From Treponema sp. (GTDB lineage Bacteria; Spirochaetota; Spirochaetia; Treponematales; Breznakiellaceae), in NCBI GenBank assembly GCA_009777995.1, contig WRKT01000013.1, positions 1-57,591 on the forward strand: a stretch of 57,591 bases of DNA. Reading direction: 5' to 3'. This document shows, piece by piece, positions 25,153 to 33,797 of the stretch. Each line of letters starts with the position of its first letter. Positions within the stretch are counted from its first letter, which is position 1. The notes under the pieces were generated by a model. The model was not told the origin of the DNA. It made no database searches and worked only from the letters and a program-made list of their open reading frames with translations. The translations under genes were made by a program, and so were the position numbers.

Positions 25153-26021
25153 TAAGCGAAGACATAATTATAGCCCCACTTGCCTGCCCTATTTTCCAAT
25201 ATCCCCAAAAGCTCCCCTCCACCATCTTGCCGAGGCTCTTGAAATACCCCGGCGAAATTTGCCTCGGGTTTAGCCTCTTTTAAAATGCCGGAAAGGGGTT
25301 TCCCATGGATAAAGTCTCTGCCTGCCCTCTCGTTAAGATAAAAGCAAGGAATGGAAAGGGCATTGAAAAGTGTTTCATCCGGGGGGAGCAAGGAATCTGA
25401 AGAGTCTGTTAGACGGAAGGGCCCAATGGCAGTGCGGTTAAGGGCACAGAGATGGCCGCGAGAGCCTGCTGCAAGTGCAATATCTCTTGCAAGAGAGCGA
25501 ATATAAGTTCCTGCAGAGCAGCGGACTAAAATTTCTGCAAGGGGAGGTTCATAGGATAGGAGATCAAGTTTATTAATCCTAACAGGTCTTTCCTTCATAA
25601 TTGGCGCAGCTCCTGAGCGTGCAAGCTTCGAGGCTCTCTTTCCGTCTATATGTATGGCTGAGTATATAGGAGGTTTCTGTAAAATATCTCCCCTAAATTT
25701 TTCCAGTACTAAGCAGAGGTCTTCCTTTATAGGAAGCTTATCCTCTGCAATTATTTCTCCTTCAGGGTCAAGGGTATCTGTTTCTTCCCCAAACTTAATG
25801 GTTCCGTAATATTCTTTTTCAATGCCCACAAATAAGGAATTAAGCTTTACGGCTCTCCCGACAAGAACCAGAAGAAGTCCTTGGGCAAATTTGTCAAGTG
25901 TTCCTGTATGACCAACTTTACTTGTCGAGAATCTTTTCTTAATCGTTTTCAGTGAATCAAAGGATGTAAGCCCGCTATTCTTATTAAAAAGAAGAATTCC
26001 GCCATTACTCAGGTTTTTCAT
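25152..26021 (-). CDS. truB: tRNA pseudouridine-55 synthase
   Basis: 289 residues. It isomerises U55 of the tRNA T-loop. The catalytic GTLDKFAQGLL (Asp) follows STSKVGHTG. KPPIYSAIHIDGKRASKLAR, CSAGTYIRSLARDI and HLCALNRTAIGPF are further family blocks. It begins 17 bp inside the 3' end of rbfA. Confidence 0.96.
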   Translation of the reverse strand: MKNLSNGGILLFNKNSGLTSFDSLKTIKKRFSTSKVGHTGTLDKFAQGLLLVLVGRAVKLNSLFVGIEKEYYGTIKFGEETDTLDPEGEIIAEDKLPIKEDLCLVLEKFRGDILQKPPIYSAIHIDGKRASKLARSGAAPIMKERPVRINKLDLLSYEPPLAEILVRCSAGTYIRSLARDIALAAGSRGHLCALNRTAIGPFRLTDSSDSLLPPDETLFNALSIPCFYLNERAGRDFIHGKPLSGILKEAKPEANFAGVFQEPRQDGGGELLGILENRAGKWGYNYVFA

Positions 26022-26370
26022 CAGAAATTACTAGTTCATCTATCTTCTTGATCATATCGAACCCTTCCCTCACACTTAGATCTTCATGAAAGCGTAATCT
26101 CGGAGTTTGGCGTATTCTCATTTCCTTTGCAAGAAGTGCTTGAATGAAACCTGCTGCACTTTGAAGACCAAGAACACCTTTAGCAAGGTTCGTTTCAGGT
26201 TTAAAGGTGGAAACATAAACGTCTGCCCAAGAAAGATCTCTTGAAACCTTCACAGAGGAAATGGATAAAAATGTGTTAACTCTCGGATCCTTAACCTTCT
26301 CTTCAACAATAAAAGCGCCAATCTTTTCCCTGATAAGGTTCCCAAGTCTTTCTGTTCTAAAATCTCCCAT
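26005..26370 (-). CDS. rbfA: 30S ribosome-binding factor A
   Basis: 121 residues, single KH-type domain. RLGNLIREKIGAFI at the N-terminus, KDPRVNTFLSISSVKVSRDLSWADVYVS in the middle and RIRQTPRLRFHEDLSVREG near the end are RbfA signatures. It assists late maturation of the 30S subunit and 16S rRNA 5' end. Lies 21 bp after infB and overlaps truB by 17 bp. Confidence 0.95.
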   Translation of the reverse strand: MGDFRTERLGNLIREKIGAFIVEEKVKDPRVNTFLSISSVKVSRDLSWADVYVSTFKPETNLAKGVLGLQSAAGFIQALLAKEMRIRQTPRLRFHEDLSVREGFDMIKKIDELVISDEKPE

Positions 26371-26391
26371 AATACTCTATTAGCAGCTCAG

Positions 26392-29007
26392 CTAACTGCT
26401 CAGCTTCCTCGCAATCTCTCTGATTTCAAAAACCTCAAATTGATCGCCGACCATAACATCATTATAGTTATCAAGTCCTATACCGCATTCAAAACCTTCA
26501 TTCACTTCTCTGACATCATCCTTAAATCGTCTTAAGGAGCCAATCTTACCGGTATGGATTTCGATACTGTCTCTAATTACGTGAATTCCTGCGCTGCGTT
26601 TCACTATGCCGCTTTGCACATAACAACCGGCAATGGTGCCAAACTTCGGTGTTTTGAAAGTATCACGAACTTCGACAACTCCAATGACTTCTTCCTTGGT
26701 TTCAGGCTTAAGCATTCCTTCCATCGCAAGTCTGATTTCTTCAACTGCCTTGTAGATAACATTATAACGCCTTATTTCGACCTTTTCCTGATCCGCAAGG
26801 GCCTTTGCCTTTGGAACAGGCCTTACATTAAATCCAATGATAATAGCGTTAGACGCAATTGACAGGTCAACGTCTCCTTCGTTAATTGCTCCGGGGAGTG
26901 CCTGAATAACATGAAGACGGATTTCCTTTGTTGAAAGTCTTTCGAGGCTTGAGCGTAATGCTTCTGCCGAACCCTGCACATCCGCCTTAATTATAACTTT
27001 AAGCTCCTGTATTGAACCTTCGCTAATGGTATCGTGCAAGTTATCCAAAGTAATTTTTCTTACGTTCTTTGAATCTTCAAAGCGTTTAAGCTCCTGCCTC
27101 TTTACAGAAATACTTCTTGCAGTTTTTTCATCAGAAACCACCTGTAAGGGGTCACCTGCATTTGGAATTCCTTCAAAACCAAGAATTTCAATCGGCATTG
27201 AAGGCGTTGCATAATCAACCTTTTCACCCTTGTCGGTGAACAGGGCTCTAACCTTACCGGGCCATACTCCTGCAACAAAAGAATCCCCGATTTTTAGTGT
27301 GCCTCTCTCGACTATGACTGTTGCAACAACACCGCGTCCATGATCGATTTTGGACTCAAGAACCTTCCCTTCTGCATTTCTATTATAGTTTGCTTTAAGG
27401 TCAAGAATTTCAGCTTCCAAAAGGATGGCTTCGACAAGCTTATCGATACCTTCTTTTTTAAGTGCAGAAATTTCAACAAACATAGTTTGACCGCCCCAAT
27501 CCTCAGGAATTAATTGATGATCGGATAACTGTGTCTTAACACGGTCAGGGTTTGCTTCAGGTTTGTCTATCTTATTGATAGCAACAATAATCGGGACATT
27601 AGCTTCTTTTGCATGGTTTATAGCTTCAACTGTCTGCGGCATTACGCCATCATCAGCTGCAACGACAATTATCGCAACATCTGTAACCTGTGCACCTCTT
27701 GCGCGCATTCGGGTAAATGCCTCGTGGCCCGGTGTATCAAGGAAGGTGATTTTTCCTTGAGGAGTATCAACAGTATAAGCACCAATATGCTGGGTGATGC
27801 CTCCAAACTCCCCTGAAACCACATCCGCACTCCTGATTGCATCAAGGAGCTTTGTCTTTCCGTGATCAACGTGGCCCATTACGGTTACAACCGGCGGCCT
27901 TCTGCTCAAATCCTCTTCAAGGTCACTGCCTGTATCAATAACAGTTTCATCGTAAAGACTTACGATTTTTACATCGGCGCCGAATTCTGCCGCAAGAATA
28001 GTAGCAGTATCTGCGTCAATTTTTTGATTTATGGTTACCATCTGACCCATGGCCATTAACTTTTGAATAAGGTCTGATGCCTTAAGGTTCATCTTACGAG
28101 CAAGTTCAGATACTGATACAACTTCCATTATCTCAATCGATTTTGGAACGGGATTTGTAATCTGGGAAATCTTCTTCTTTGTTTGAAGCAGTTTCTCCTG
28201 CATTTCCTGTTCTTTCTCTTTTCGAGTGTAAACAGGTTTCTTTGCCTTAAAGGTTTTCTTTGTAGAACCCTTTCCTTCCATTGCGGGAGGAGGTGTGCCG
28301 GTACCCGGGGTAAAACCGCCGGGCCTTTGAGCGCCTGGACCGGGGCCACGTCCGCCGGGACGAGGCGGCCCGCCGAAAGGCCTCTGTCCGCCGCCGCCGG
28401 GCCTCTGATTGCCCTGATGAGGTCTCTGCCCGCCGGGGGTAAAGCCGCCGGGCCTTCCGTCAGTTCTTGCTCCGGGAGGTCTGTTGCCGGGTCTGCCTGC
28501 AGGACCATGTTGTCTTCCCTGGCTCCCTCCCCTGACTGATTCTTCATGCTGGGGACGCGGGCCCACATACTTACCACCTACCCTGCCTGCAGCGGCCATA
28601 GGGCGCTGCGTAATAGGGAAGGTACTTGTGGTGCTTTCCTTTTTTTCTACCGGGGGCTGCACTTGCGGCTCTTCGGTTATTTCACGGCTCTGAACCGGTG
28701 GCTTTTCTTTGACTGCAGGAGTAGGAGGAGTCGGCACAGGTTCCTGTGACCGTGCAACAACGACCTTAGGCTGAGGGCGCCTTACAACAGGCCCCTGTAC
28801 TGCAGGCGTTGAATGTGGTGCAGGAGGCGGCGACTTCTTTTTTACCACAATTACCTTACGGCGCTCTCCGTGCTCGGGAGCGTTTCTTGCCGTTCTTTCA
28901 GAATTGTCTTGCTCGCCTGTTGCAGCAGGATTTTCCGGTTTTGATCGTGGGGGTCGCTTAATTAACTCCGCTTTTGGTTTTTGGGTATTACCTGTTTCCT
29001 CAGCCAT
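26392..29007 (-). CDS. infB: Translation initiation factor IF-2
   Basis: 871 residues. The first ~260 are a low-complexity Pro/Gly/Arg/Lys-rich region (including repeated RPGG and QRPGG units at about 165-235). A short IF2-N helical domain follows near 290-340. The GTPase domain starts near 370: GHVDHGKTK (G1), DTPGHEAF (G3) and NKIDKPEA (G4). Domains II-IV complete the C-terminus. It delivers fMet-tRNA to the 30S subunit. Located between nusA (12 bp) and rbfA, the order found in most bacteria. Confidence 0.98.
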   Translation of the reverse strand: MAEETGNTQKPKAELIKRPPRSKPENPAATGEQDNSERTARNAPEHGERRKVIVVKKKSPPPAPHSTPAVQGPVVRRPQPKVVVARSQEPVPTPPTPAVKEKPPVQSREITEEPQVQPPVEKKESTTSTFPITQRPMAAAGRVGGKYVGPRPQHEESVRGGSQGRQHGPAGRPGNRPPGARTDGRPGGFTPGGQRPHQGNQRPGGGGQRPFGGPPRPGGRGPGPGAQRPGGFTPGTGTPPPAMEGKGSTKKTFKAKKPVYTRKEKEQEMQEKLLQTKKKISQITNPVPKSIEIMEVVSVSELARKMNLKASDLIQKLMAMGQMVTINQKIDADTATILAAEFGADVKIVSLYDETVIDTGSDLEEDLSRRPPVVTVMGHVDHGKTKLLDAIRSADVVSGEFGGITQHIGAYTVDTPQGKITFLDTPGHEAFTRMRARGAQVTDVAIIVVAADDGVMPQTVEAINHAKEANVPIIVAINKIDKPEANPDRVKTQLSDHQLIPEDWGGQTMFVEISALKKEGIDKLVEAILLEAEILDLKANYNRNAEGKVLESKIDHGRGVVATVIVERGTLKIGDSFVAGVWPGKVRALFTDKGEKVDYATPSMPIEILGFEGIPNAGDPLQVVSDEKTARSISVKRQELKRFEDSKNVRKITLDNLHDTISEGSIQELKVIIKADVQGSAEALRSSLERLSTKEIRLHVIQALPGAINEGDVDLSIASNAIIIGFNVRPVPKAKALADQEKVEIRRYNVIYKAVEEIRLAMEGMLKPETKEEVIGVVEVRDTFKTPKFGTIAGCYVQSGIVKRSAGIHVIRDSIEIHTGKIGSLRRFKDDVREVNEGFECGIGLDNYNDVMVGDQFEVFEIREIARKLSS

Positions 29008-29019
29008 ATTCTTCCTTTC

Positions 29020-30525
29020 TTAAGATATTGTCTCATCTTCATATTCGAAGCTAAGCCCAATTCCACATGCAGGACAACTTGTCATATCGACAGTGATCCT
29101 TGCAAAGCACTCAGGACATTCATACTCCTCAGGCTCCACTTCAATAACTTCTTCTTCCTGGGGCGGTTCCTCTTCTTTTTCAGGGGAAATCGCCAAATCC
29201 TCTTCAGAAACTTCTTCCTCTTCTTCAACTATCTCAATATGCTCTTCGATAAGAGCTCTTAAGATCCTTTGCTGCTCTTCAGCGAGACCAATTTCCACAA
29301 GCTCCTCTTCAGAAAGAGCAAGGAAATCTTCGATAAAATCTATATTCTTCTCAATTAAAAGAGCTGCTACAGCAGAATCAACACCCGGCAACTGTGAGAC
29401 AAGAGAGTACTCCACTCCGTAGTCATCATCTCCGAATAGCTCAGACACCGCCCGCCTGGATTCGGCGGCAATATCCATATCTTCAAACTGTGCGTCAGTT
29501 TTTACATCAATATTCCAGTCTACAAGGCGATTTGCAAGACGTACATTCAATCCCTGCTTCCCAATCGCCAGGGAAAGCTGAGATTCGCTTACAACAGCGA
29601 GGGCCTGATGCTTTGCCTCATCAAGTATGATTACATCCTGAACTTCGGCAGGGGAAAGAGCATTTTTGATAAACTTTCTCGGGTCAGGATCGTACTTTAG
29701 AATATCAATTTTCTCTCCCTCAAGTTCCTTGATGACGGCAAGAATACGAACACCCTTTAAGCCAACACAGGCACCGACCGGATCAACATCCTCTCTGTTT
29801 GAATAAACAGCAAGCTTCGTTCTATATCCCGGCTCGCGGACGATTTTATGGATTTCTACGATTTTATCGTAGACTTCAGGGACTTCAAGCTCAAAAATAG
29901 CCCTGACAAAATCTGTATGCGTTCTGGATAAAATAATCTCCAATGGGCTGTTCGGATTCTTATTAACTTCCACTATAAGGCTCTTAATTCGGTCATTAAC
30001 GTGAAATTCTTCCTTTGGAGACTGGTATTTCTTTAAAAGCTTCCCTTCAATCTTGCCAAGATCGACAAATATCGTTCCATTTCTTTCTCTTTGATAGTAT
30101 CCGATGATAATTTCACCAATTTTATCTTTATATTCAGCATAAAGAGAGTCTTTCTGTATCTCTCTTATTGATTGATGAGCGGTTTGCTTTGCGCTTTGCA
30201 CCGATCCTCTGTCAAAATCCTTTGGGTCTACCTCTATAAGTATCTCATCGTTAATTTCTGCCTCGGGATTCAGCTCCCTTGCCTCATCAAGTTCAATTTC
30301 TGAGCTTGGATCATAGAAATTATCACTATCTACTATTTTCTTTTTTGCATAAATTGTAACTTCGTAGTTATCATCACCAAAACGGACTATTGCATTGTCC
30401 GAATTACCAAAACGGCGTTTATAAGCCGCAAGGAGAGTGTTTTCGATGGTTGTAAGGATCAGCTCCTCAGACATATTACGATCCTGCATGAGTTGGCGAA
30501 TCGCTTCAGACATATCCGTTGCCAA
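29020..30525 (-). CDS. nusA: Transcription factor NusA with a C-terminal zinc ribbon
   Basis: 501 residues. Domain order: N-terminal RNAP-binding region (1-125), S1 (about 130-200), KH1 (VGACVGLKGVRILAVIKEL) and KH2 (SLAIGKQGLNVRLANRLVDW), then a helix-hairpin-helix-like region (QLPGVDSAVAALLIEKNIDFIEDF), a very acidic stretch (about 425-468) and CxxC-x10-CxxC at residues 470-487. The last element looks like a zinc ribbon and is not part of the usual NusA. NusA controls pausing, termination and antitermination. It follows rimP by 15 bp. Confidence 0.96.
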   Translation of the reverse strand: MATDMSEAIRQLMQDRNMSEELILTTIENTLLAAYKRRFGNSDNAIVRFGDDNYEVTIYAKKKIVDSDNFYDPSSEIELDEARELNPEAEINDEILIEVDPKDFDRGSVQSAKQTAHQSIREIQKDSLYAEYKDKIGEIIIGYYQRERNGTIFVDLGKIEGKLLKKYQSPKEEFHVNDRIKSLIVEVNKNPNSPLEIILSRTHTDFVRAIFELEVPEVYDKIVEIHKIVREPGYRTKLAVYSNREDVDPVGACVGLKGVRILAVIKELEGEKIDILKYDPDPRKFIKNALSPAEVQDVIILDEAKHQALAVVSESQLSLAIGKQGLNVRLANRLVDWNIDVKTDAQFEDMDIAAESRRAVSELFGDDDYGVEYSLVSQLPGVDSAVAALLIEKNIDFIEDFLALSEEELVEIGLAEEQQRILRALIEEHIEIVEEEEEVSEEDLAISPEKEEEPPQEEEVIEVEPEEYECPECFARITVDMTSCPACGIGLSFEYEDETIS

Positions 30526-30540
30526 TTTATCCTCCTATAC

Positions 30541-31011
30541 CTAGAGCGGCGAAGCGTGAAGCCGCGCTTTGGCAATTATTTCATAAGGCAGGGCAATTTC
30601 CTCAGCCCCGCCTTTTAGAACAATCTTTTCCTCATCCGTTGAAAGCAGTATCCCGGTTGTCCAGTCCGAAATATCGGTACGGAAACACCTTATTTCCTTT
30701 CCAATATAGTGATGAAACTCCCTGCCTTCCTTAATGAGCCTATCAATACCGGTTGATGAAACTTCCAGGTGCAAATCCTTACCCTGAAAATCAAGTTCCA
30801 GTCTTGGCATAATACTTCGGCTCACCTTCGAGCAATCATCTATTCCGATTACTCCGGCCTTGTAAATGACAGCTTTCACCTGAACCTGTCGCCCCCGGGA
30901 ATGAAAGACATTAAGCTCTATTAGAGACATCCCAAGGCTTTGAACCAAGGGCCCGAGAGAAGTTAACAAATGCCCGAACGGGTCTTTTGTTATTTGGCGG
31001 ATATACTTCAT
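30541..31011 (-). CDS. rimP: Ribosome maturation factor RimP
   Basis: 156 residues from ATG 31011, the usual length; a TTG at 31059 would add 16 residues but lacks support. LEVSSTGIDRLIKEGREFHHYIGKEIRCF matches the RimP core (LEVSSPGIDRPL in most bacteria). It is needed for 30S assembly. It is the first gene of the rimP-nusA-infB-rbfA-truB chain. Confidence 0.92.
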   Translation of the reverse strand: MKYIRQITKDPFGHLLTSLGPLVQSLGMSLIELNVFHSRGRQVQVKAVIYKAGVIGIDDCSKVSRSIMPRLELDFQGKDLHLEVSSTGIDRLIKEGREFHHYIGKEIRCFRTDISDWTTGILLSTDEEKIVLKGGAEEIALPYEIIAKARLHASPL

Positions 31012-31088
31012 ATTAATCCAAGCCAAGGGTACAAAAAAAGGGTCGTCGAAACGGCCCAATTTATTGCGGAACCTATGCTGTCATTTAA

Positions 31089-31117
31089 AGCATAGCAAAA
31101 TGATTCAATAATGTCAA
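31089..31117 (-). promoter_or_regulatory. Predicted promoter of the rimP-nusA-infB operon
   Basis: On the minus strand TTGACA (31117-31112), 17-nt spacer and TATGCT (31094-31089), 78 bp before the rimP ATG. The -35 box overlaps the 3' arm of a long inverted repeat. Confidence 0.65.
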
Positions 31118-31150
31118 TAGCTCAGGAGGCCTTCGCCTTCTGAGCTATTG
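31115..31150. repeat. 36-bp inverted repeat between divergent rimP and OmpA-like genes
   Basis: CAATAGCTCAG (31115-31125) pairs with CTGAGCTATTG (31140-31150), and the inner GAGGC pairs with GCCTT (one G-T), leaving a 4-base loop CTTC. The flanking genes diverge, so it cannot terminate either of them, and no T-tract follows. It may be an operator, a DNA cruciform or a dispersed repeat. Confidence 0.75.
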
Positions 31151-31226
31151 GAAGGGTGGTAATTATCAGCAAAATAATGATAGAATACTTCGTGATTTAA
31201 TAACATTACGGACAGGAGCTCTTTTT

Positions 31227-32981
31227 ATGCGTAGATTTTGTTTTTTCGCAATTCTATTAGGAGCAGTTCTTTCCACATCCATTTATGCACAGAACGAAGA
31301 AAGACAGGACTTTTTCATTTTCTCGGGGTACGCTAGACCCAGTTTCCAGGGCAGTCCTCTGCATATAATTCCTGAAATTACGATAACAAGATTAAATATA
31401 TTAAAACTTGGCGGAAGTTTAGAGTTCTCTAATGATTATGGTGCCCTTGCTTTGGGTATTGAAGCAGGATACAGTTCAGGCCTAAGATTTGGAGGACAGG
31501 GTACAGTTGATTATATTCCCCTGGCTTTTGCAATAGCCCATCCTTTCAGGCTTGCAGAAATACTTTACTTTGCCCCTGTATTCAAACTTGGCACATTTGG
31601 CCTTGTAGGACCTGACACAAATAGATGGGTCCTATTTTCCGGGGTAAGATTCGAGATTGAGTTTCGCTATAGGTACTTTCCTTTCGGCGTATATATAGGG
31701 GGAGGATTTGACTTTTACCCTACAGCAGTAAGGCCTGACCTTCATACAACATTCGATGTGGGTGTTCGTTTTCCAAGGGGATCATTTAGAAGACCGGTAA
31801 GAGAAAGAGCCGAGCAAACCGGGACTGAAGCGATAGCTCAAGGCCCGCCCGTTGAACAGGCCCCTGCACAACAGGCAACTGTAACACCACCGTCCCCTGC
31901 AATAACCCCTGTGACCGCTCCGCCTGCTGCGACGACGACCCCTGTGACCGCTCCGCCGCCGGTAACGACACCACCGGCAACGACTCCACCCGCGACAGCG
32001 CCTGTGACGGCTCCTGTGACTCCGCCTCCGGTGACAACACCTGAGCCGATCGAAACAGTGACCGCTCCGCCAGCCACGACTCCGCCTCCCGAGACAGCTC
32101 CGTCACCAGTAACTACACCACCTGCGACGACGACGCCTCCAGAAACAGCGCCTGTGACGGCTCCTGTAACACCGCCGCCTGCGGCAGCGCCTGTGACACA
32201 ACCCCCGGCTGCGACGACACCACCTGCGACAACCCCTGTGACCGCTCCGCCCGCGGCAACTCCGCCTCCGGCGACGACAGCGCCTGAGACTGCACCCCCG
32301 GCAACGACACCGCCTCCGGTGACGACATCGCCCGAAACAGCTCCTGTGACACCACCCCCGGCGACAACACCGCCGCCTGTAACAACGCCTGAGCCGGTCG
32401 AGACCGTAACTGCACCCCCGGCGACGACACCGCCCGAGACAGCACCTATAACACCGCCTCCTGCGACAACGCCGCCGCCTGCAACAGCGCCTGAGCCGGC
32501 CGAGACCGTGACTGCCCCACCGGCCACGACTCCGCCTCCCGAGACAGCTCCGCCACCGGCCACGACTCCGCCGTCCACGACAACACCGCCTCCCGAGAGG
32601 ACATCGCAATTAGAAGGCACGGCAATAGCTCTGGGCGGCAGACAGGGAATTTTCCTTTCCATATACTTTGAGGCAAATTCAGACGTTTTGCTTGATTTCT
32701 CTCATCCAATTCTTGAAGATGTGGGCAGGGAACTTGCTGCAGACCCGTCATTAGAGTTAATCATTCATGCTTACGCAGCTCCCTTCCATACCGATGAGGG
32801 AAGGCATATGGTCAGTCTATGGAGGGCTGCCTTTAGCAGAGATTATTTCATCCAAAATCATGGTATAGATCCGGAACGAATAAGCTATGAGTATTATGGA
32901 TCAGACAGGACTCCGATACTTGCAAGAACAGGTATTTGGGAGTCTTATCGTACAGTGGAATTAATTATTTTAGGCTATTAA
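31227..32981 (+). CDS. OmpA-like envelope protein with Pro/Thr-rich linker
   Basis: 584 residues. A signal peptide (1-21, ending STSIYAQ) precedes a beta-rich region of about 180 residues (alternating aromatic strands, FGVYIGGGFDF), likely an 8-strand-type barrel. A ~250-residue linker of Pro, Thr, Ala and Val follows, then an OmpA-like C-terminal domain (about 470-584) with IYFEANSDVLLDFSHPILEDVG, HAYAAPFHTDEGRH and SLWRAAFSRDYFIQNHGIDPERI. The peptidoglycan-binding Asp and Arg positions appear to be kept, though the domain is divergent. AGGAG lies 8 nt before the ATG. Probably links outer membrane to cell wall. Confidence 0.75.
   Translation: MRRFCFFAILLGAVLSTSIYAQNEERQDFFIFSGYARPSFQGSPLHIIPEITITRLNILKLGGSLEFSNDYGALALGIEAGYSSGLRFGGQGTVDYIPLAFAIAHPFRLAEILYFAPVFKLGTFGLVGPDTNRWVLFSGVRFEIEFRYRYFPFGVYIGGGFDFYPTAVRPDLHTTFDVGVRFPRGSFRRPVRERAEQTGTEAIAQGPPVEQAPAQQATVTPPSPAITPVTAPPAATTTPVTAPPPVTTPPATTPPATAPVTAPVTPPPVTTPEPIETVTAPPATTPPPETAPSPVTTPPATTTPPETAPVTAPVTPPPAAAPVTQPPAATTPPATTPVTAPPAATPPPATTAPETAPPATTPPPVTTSPETAPVTPPPATTPPPVTTPEPVETVTAPPATTPPETAPITPPPATTPPPATAPEPAETVTAPPATTPPPETAPPPATTPPSTTTPPPERTSQLEGTAIALGGRQGIFLSIYFEANSDVLLDFSHPILEDVGRELAADPSLELIIHAYAAPFHTDEGRHMVSLWRAAFSRDYFIQNHGIDPERISYEYYGSDRTPILARTGIWESYRTVELIILGY
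31870..32610 (+). repeat. Pro/Thr-rich degenerate coding repeats
   Basis: GC-rich direct repeats encode units such as ATTPPPETAPPPATTPP and a longer module PEPxETVTAPPATTPP that recurs three times (starting near 32040, 32389 and 32490). Local GC is far above the surroundings. The tract opens long spurious frames on the other strand. A recombination-prone linker is likely. Confidence 0.85.
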
Positions 32982-33719
32982 TTAGTCATAGAAAAGACAA
33001 ATTCCAATAACTCTTTTGCAACCGCTCTCAATTAATGCACTTGCGCAGGCATTGAGAGTGGCACCTGTGGTTAATACATCATCAAATAAAATTGCAGTAT
33101 CTCCGGGCATTTTTCTGCATATAATACGTCCCTTTAAATTTGCACCCCTTTCATTTTTATTCAACTCTTTCTGGCTTCTCGAAGGAAGCCTTTTTAAACA
33201 ACGAACTATAGGTAATGGGCCGTATGGGAAATCACTCGATTTCTCAAGCCCCTTAGCAAGATACTCAACTTGGTCCCAGCCTTGTTTTTTCAGCTTCCCG
33301 GGCCTTGGAGGAACAGGGACCAATACAGCATTCCTTATTTCTTCTTCTTTAAAACTTTTTAGAGCATTAATTAGGCAGCAGATAAAATAATTCCCTACAC
33401 CCATAGACTTATTAAACTTAAAAGATGCAAGAAGTTTTATATAGCGCCCGCTATATGGAAAAATGCATTTAAGCTTTTCTATATGCTCACTATATGTACC
33501 TTCCTGTTTCCTGCAGATAAGACAATTACCTGTTTCCGAAATAAGGGCCTTCCCGCATACATTGCATCGTTTTTCTAAGCCAAGTGCTGAAGAAAGCAGG
33601 GTTCTGCACCCGGAACACAGCCCGAAATGGGCATCTTCACTTTCAAAGAGGGCCTCTCCGCAAAGGCCGCACCCTTTAGGGAAGAAGAACTCCCTAAGAA
33701 AAAAATAAAAATACTTCAT
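32982..33719 (-). CDS. comF: ComF-family phosphoribosyltransferase-like protein
   Basis: 245 residues. Four cysteine pairs in the first ~75 residues (CGLC, CSGC, CNVC, CLIC) form zinc-finger-like elements. The ComF block VPVPPRPGKLKKQGWDQVEYLAKGL follows, and the PRPP-binding loop AILFDDVLTTGAT lies near the C-terminus. Members aid DNA uptake in competent bacteria and occur widely in non-competent ones with unclear function. Its stop abuts the stop of the convergent OmpA-like gene. No Shine-Dalgarno is visible before the ATG. Confidence 0.88.
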   Translation of the reverse strand: MKYFYFFLREFFFPKGCGLCGEALFESEDAHFGLCSGCRTLLSSALGLEKRCNVCGKALISETGNCLICRKQEGTYSEHIEKLKCIFPYSGRYIKLLASFKFNKSMGVGNYFICCLINALKSFKEEEIRNAVLVPVPPRPGKLKKQGWDQVEYLAKGLEKSSDFPYGPLPIVRCLKRLPSRSQKELNKNERGANLKGRIICRKMPGDTAILFDDVLTTGATLNACASALIESGCKRVIGICLFYD

Positions 33720-33797
33720 ATAGGTATACTGCGCGGAAATGGATTTTGCTTTACATTTTTTAAATTATTTTTAATTATTTATTTAAATTCTCCTGCA

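Noticed and set aside
31115..31150. Intrinsic terminator
   Set aside because: Flanking genes diverge and no T-tract follows on either strand.
31838..32662. A 274-codon glycine/valine-rich frame on the minus strand
   Set aside because: It is the antisense image of the Pro/Thr repeat tract; low complexity opens all frames there, and it has no ribosome-binding site or family match.
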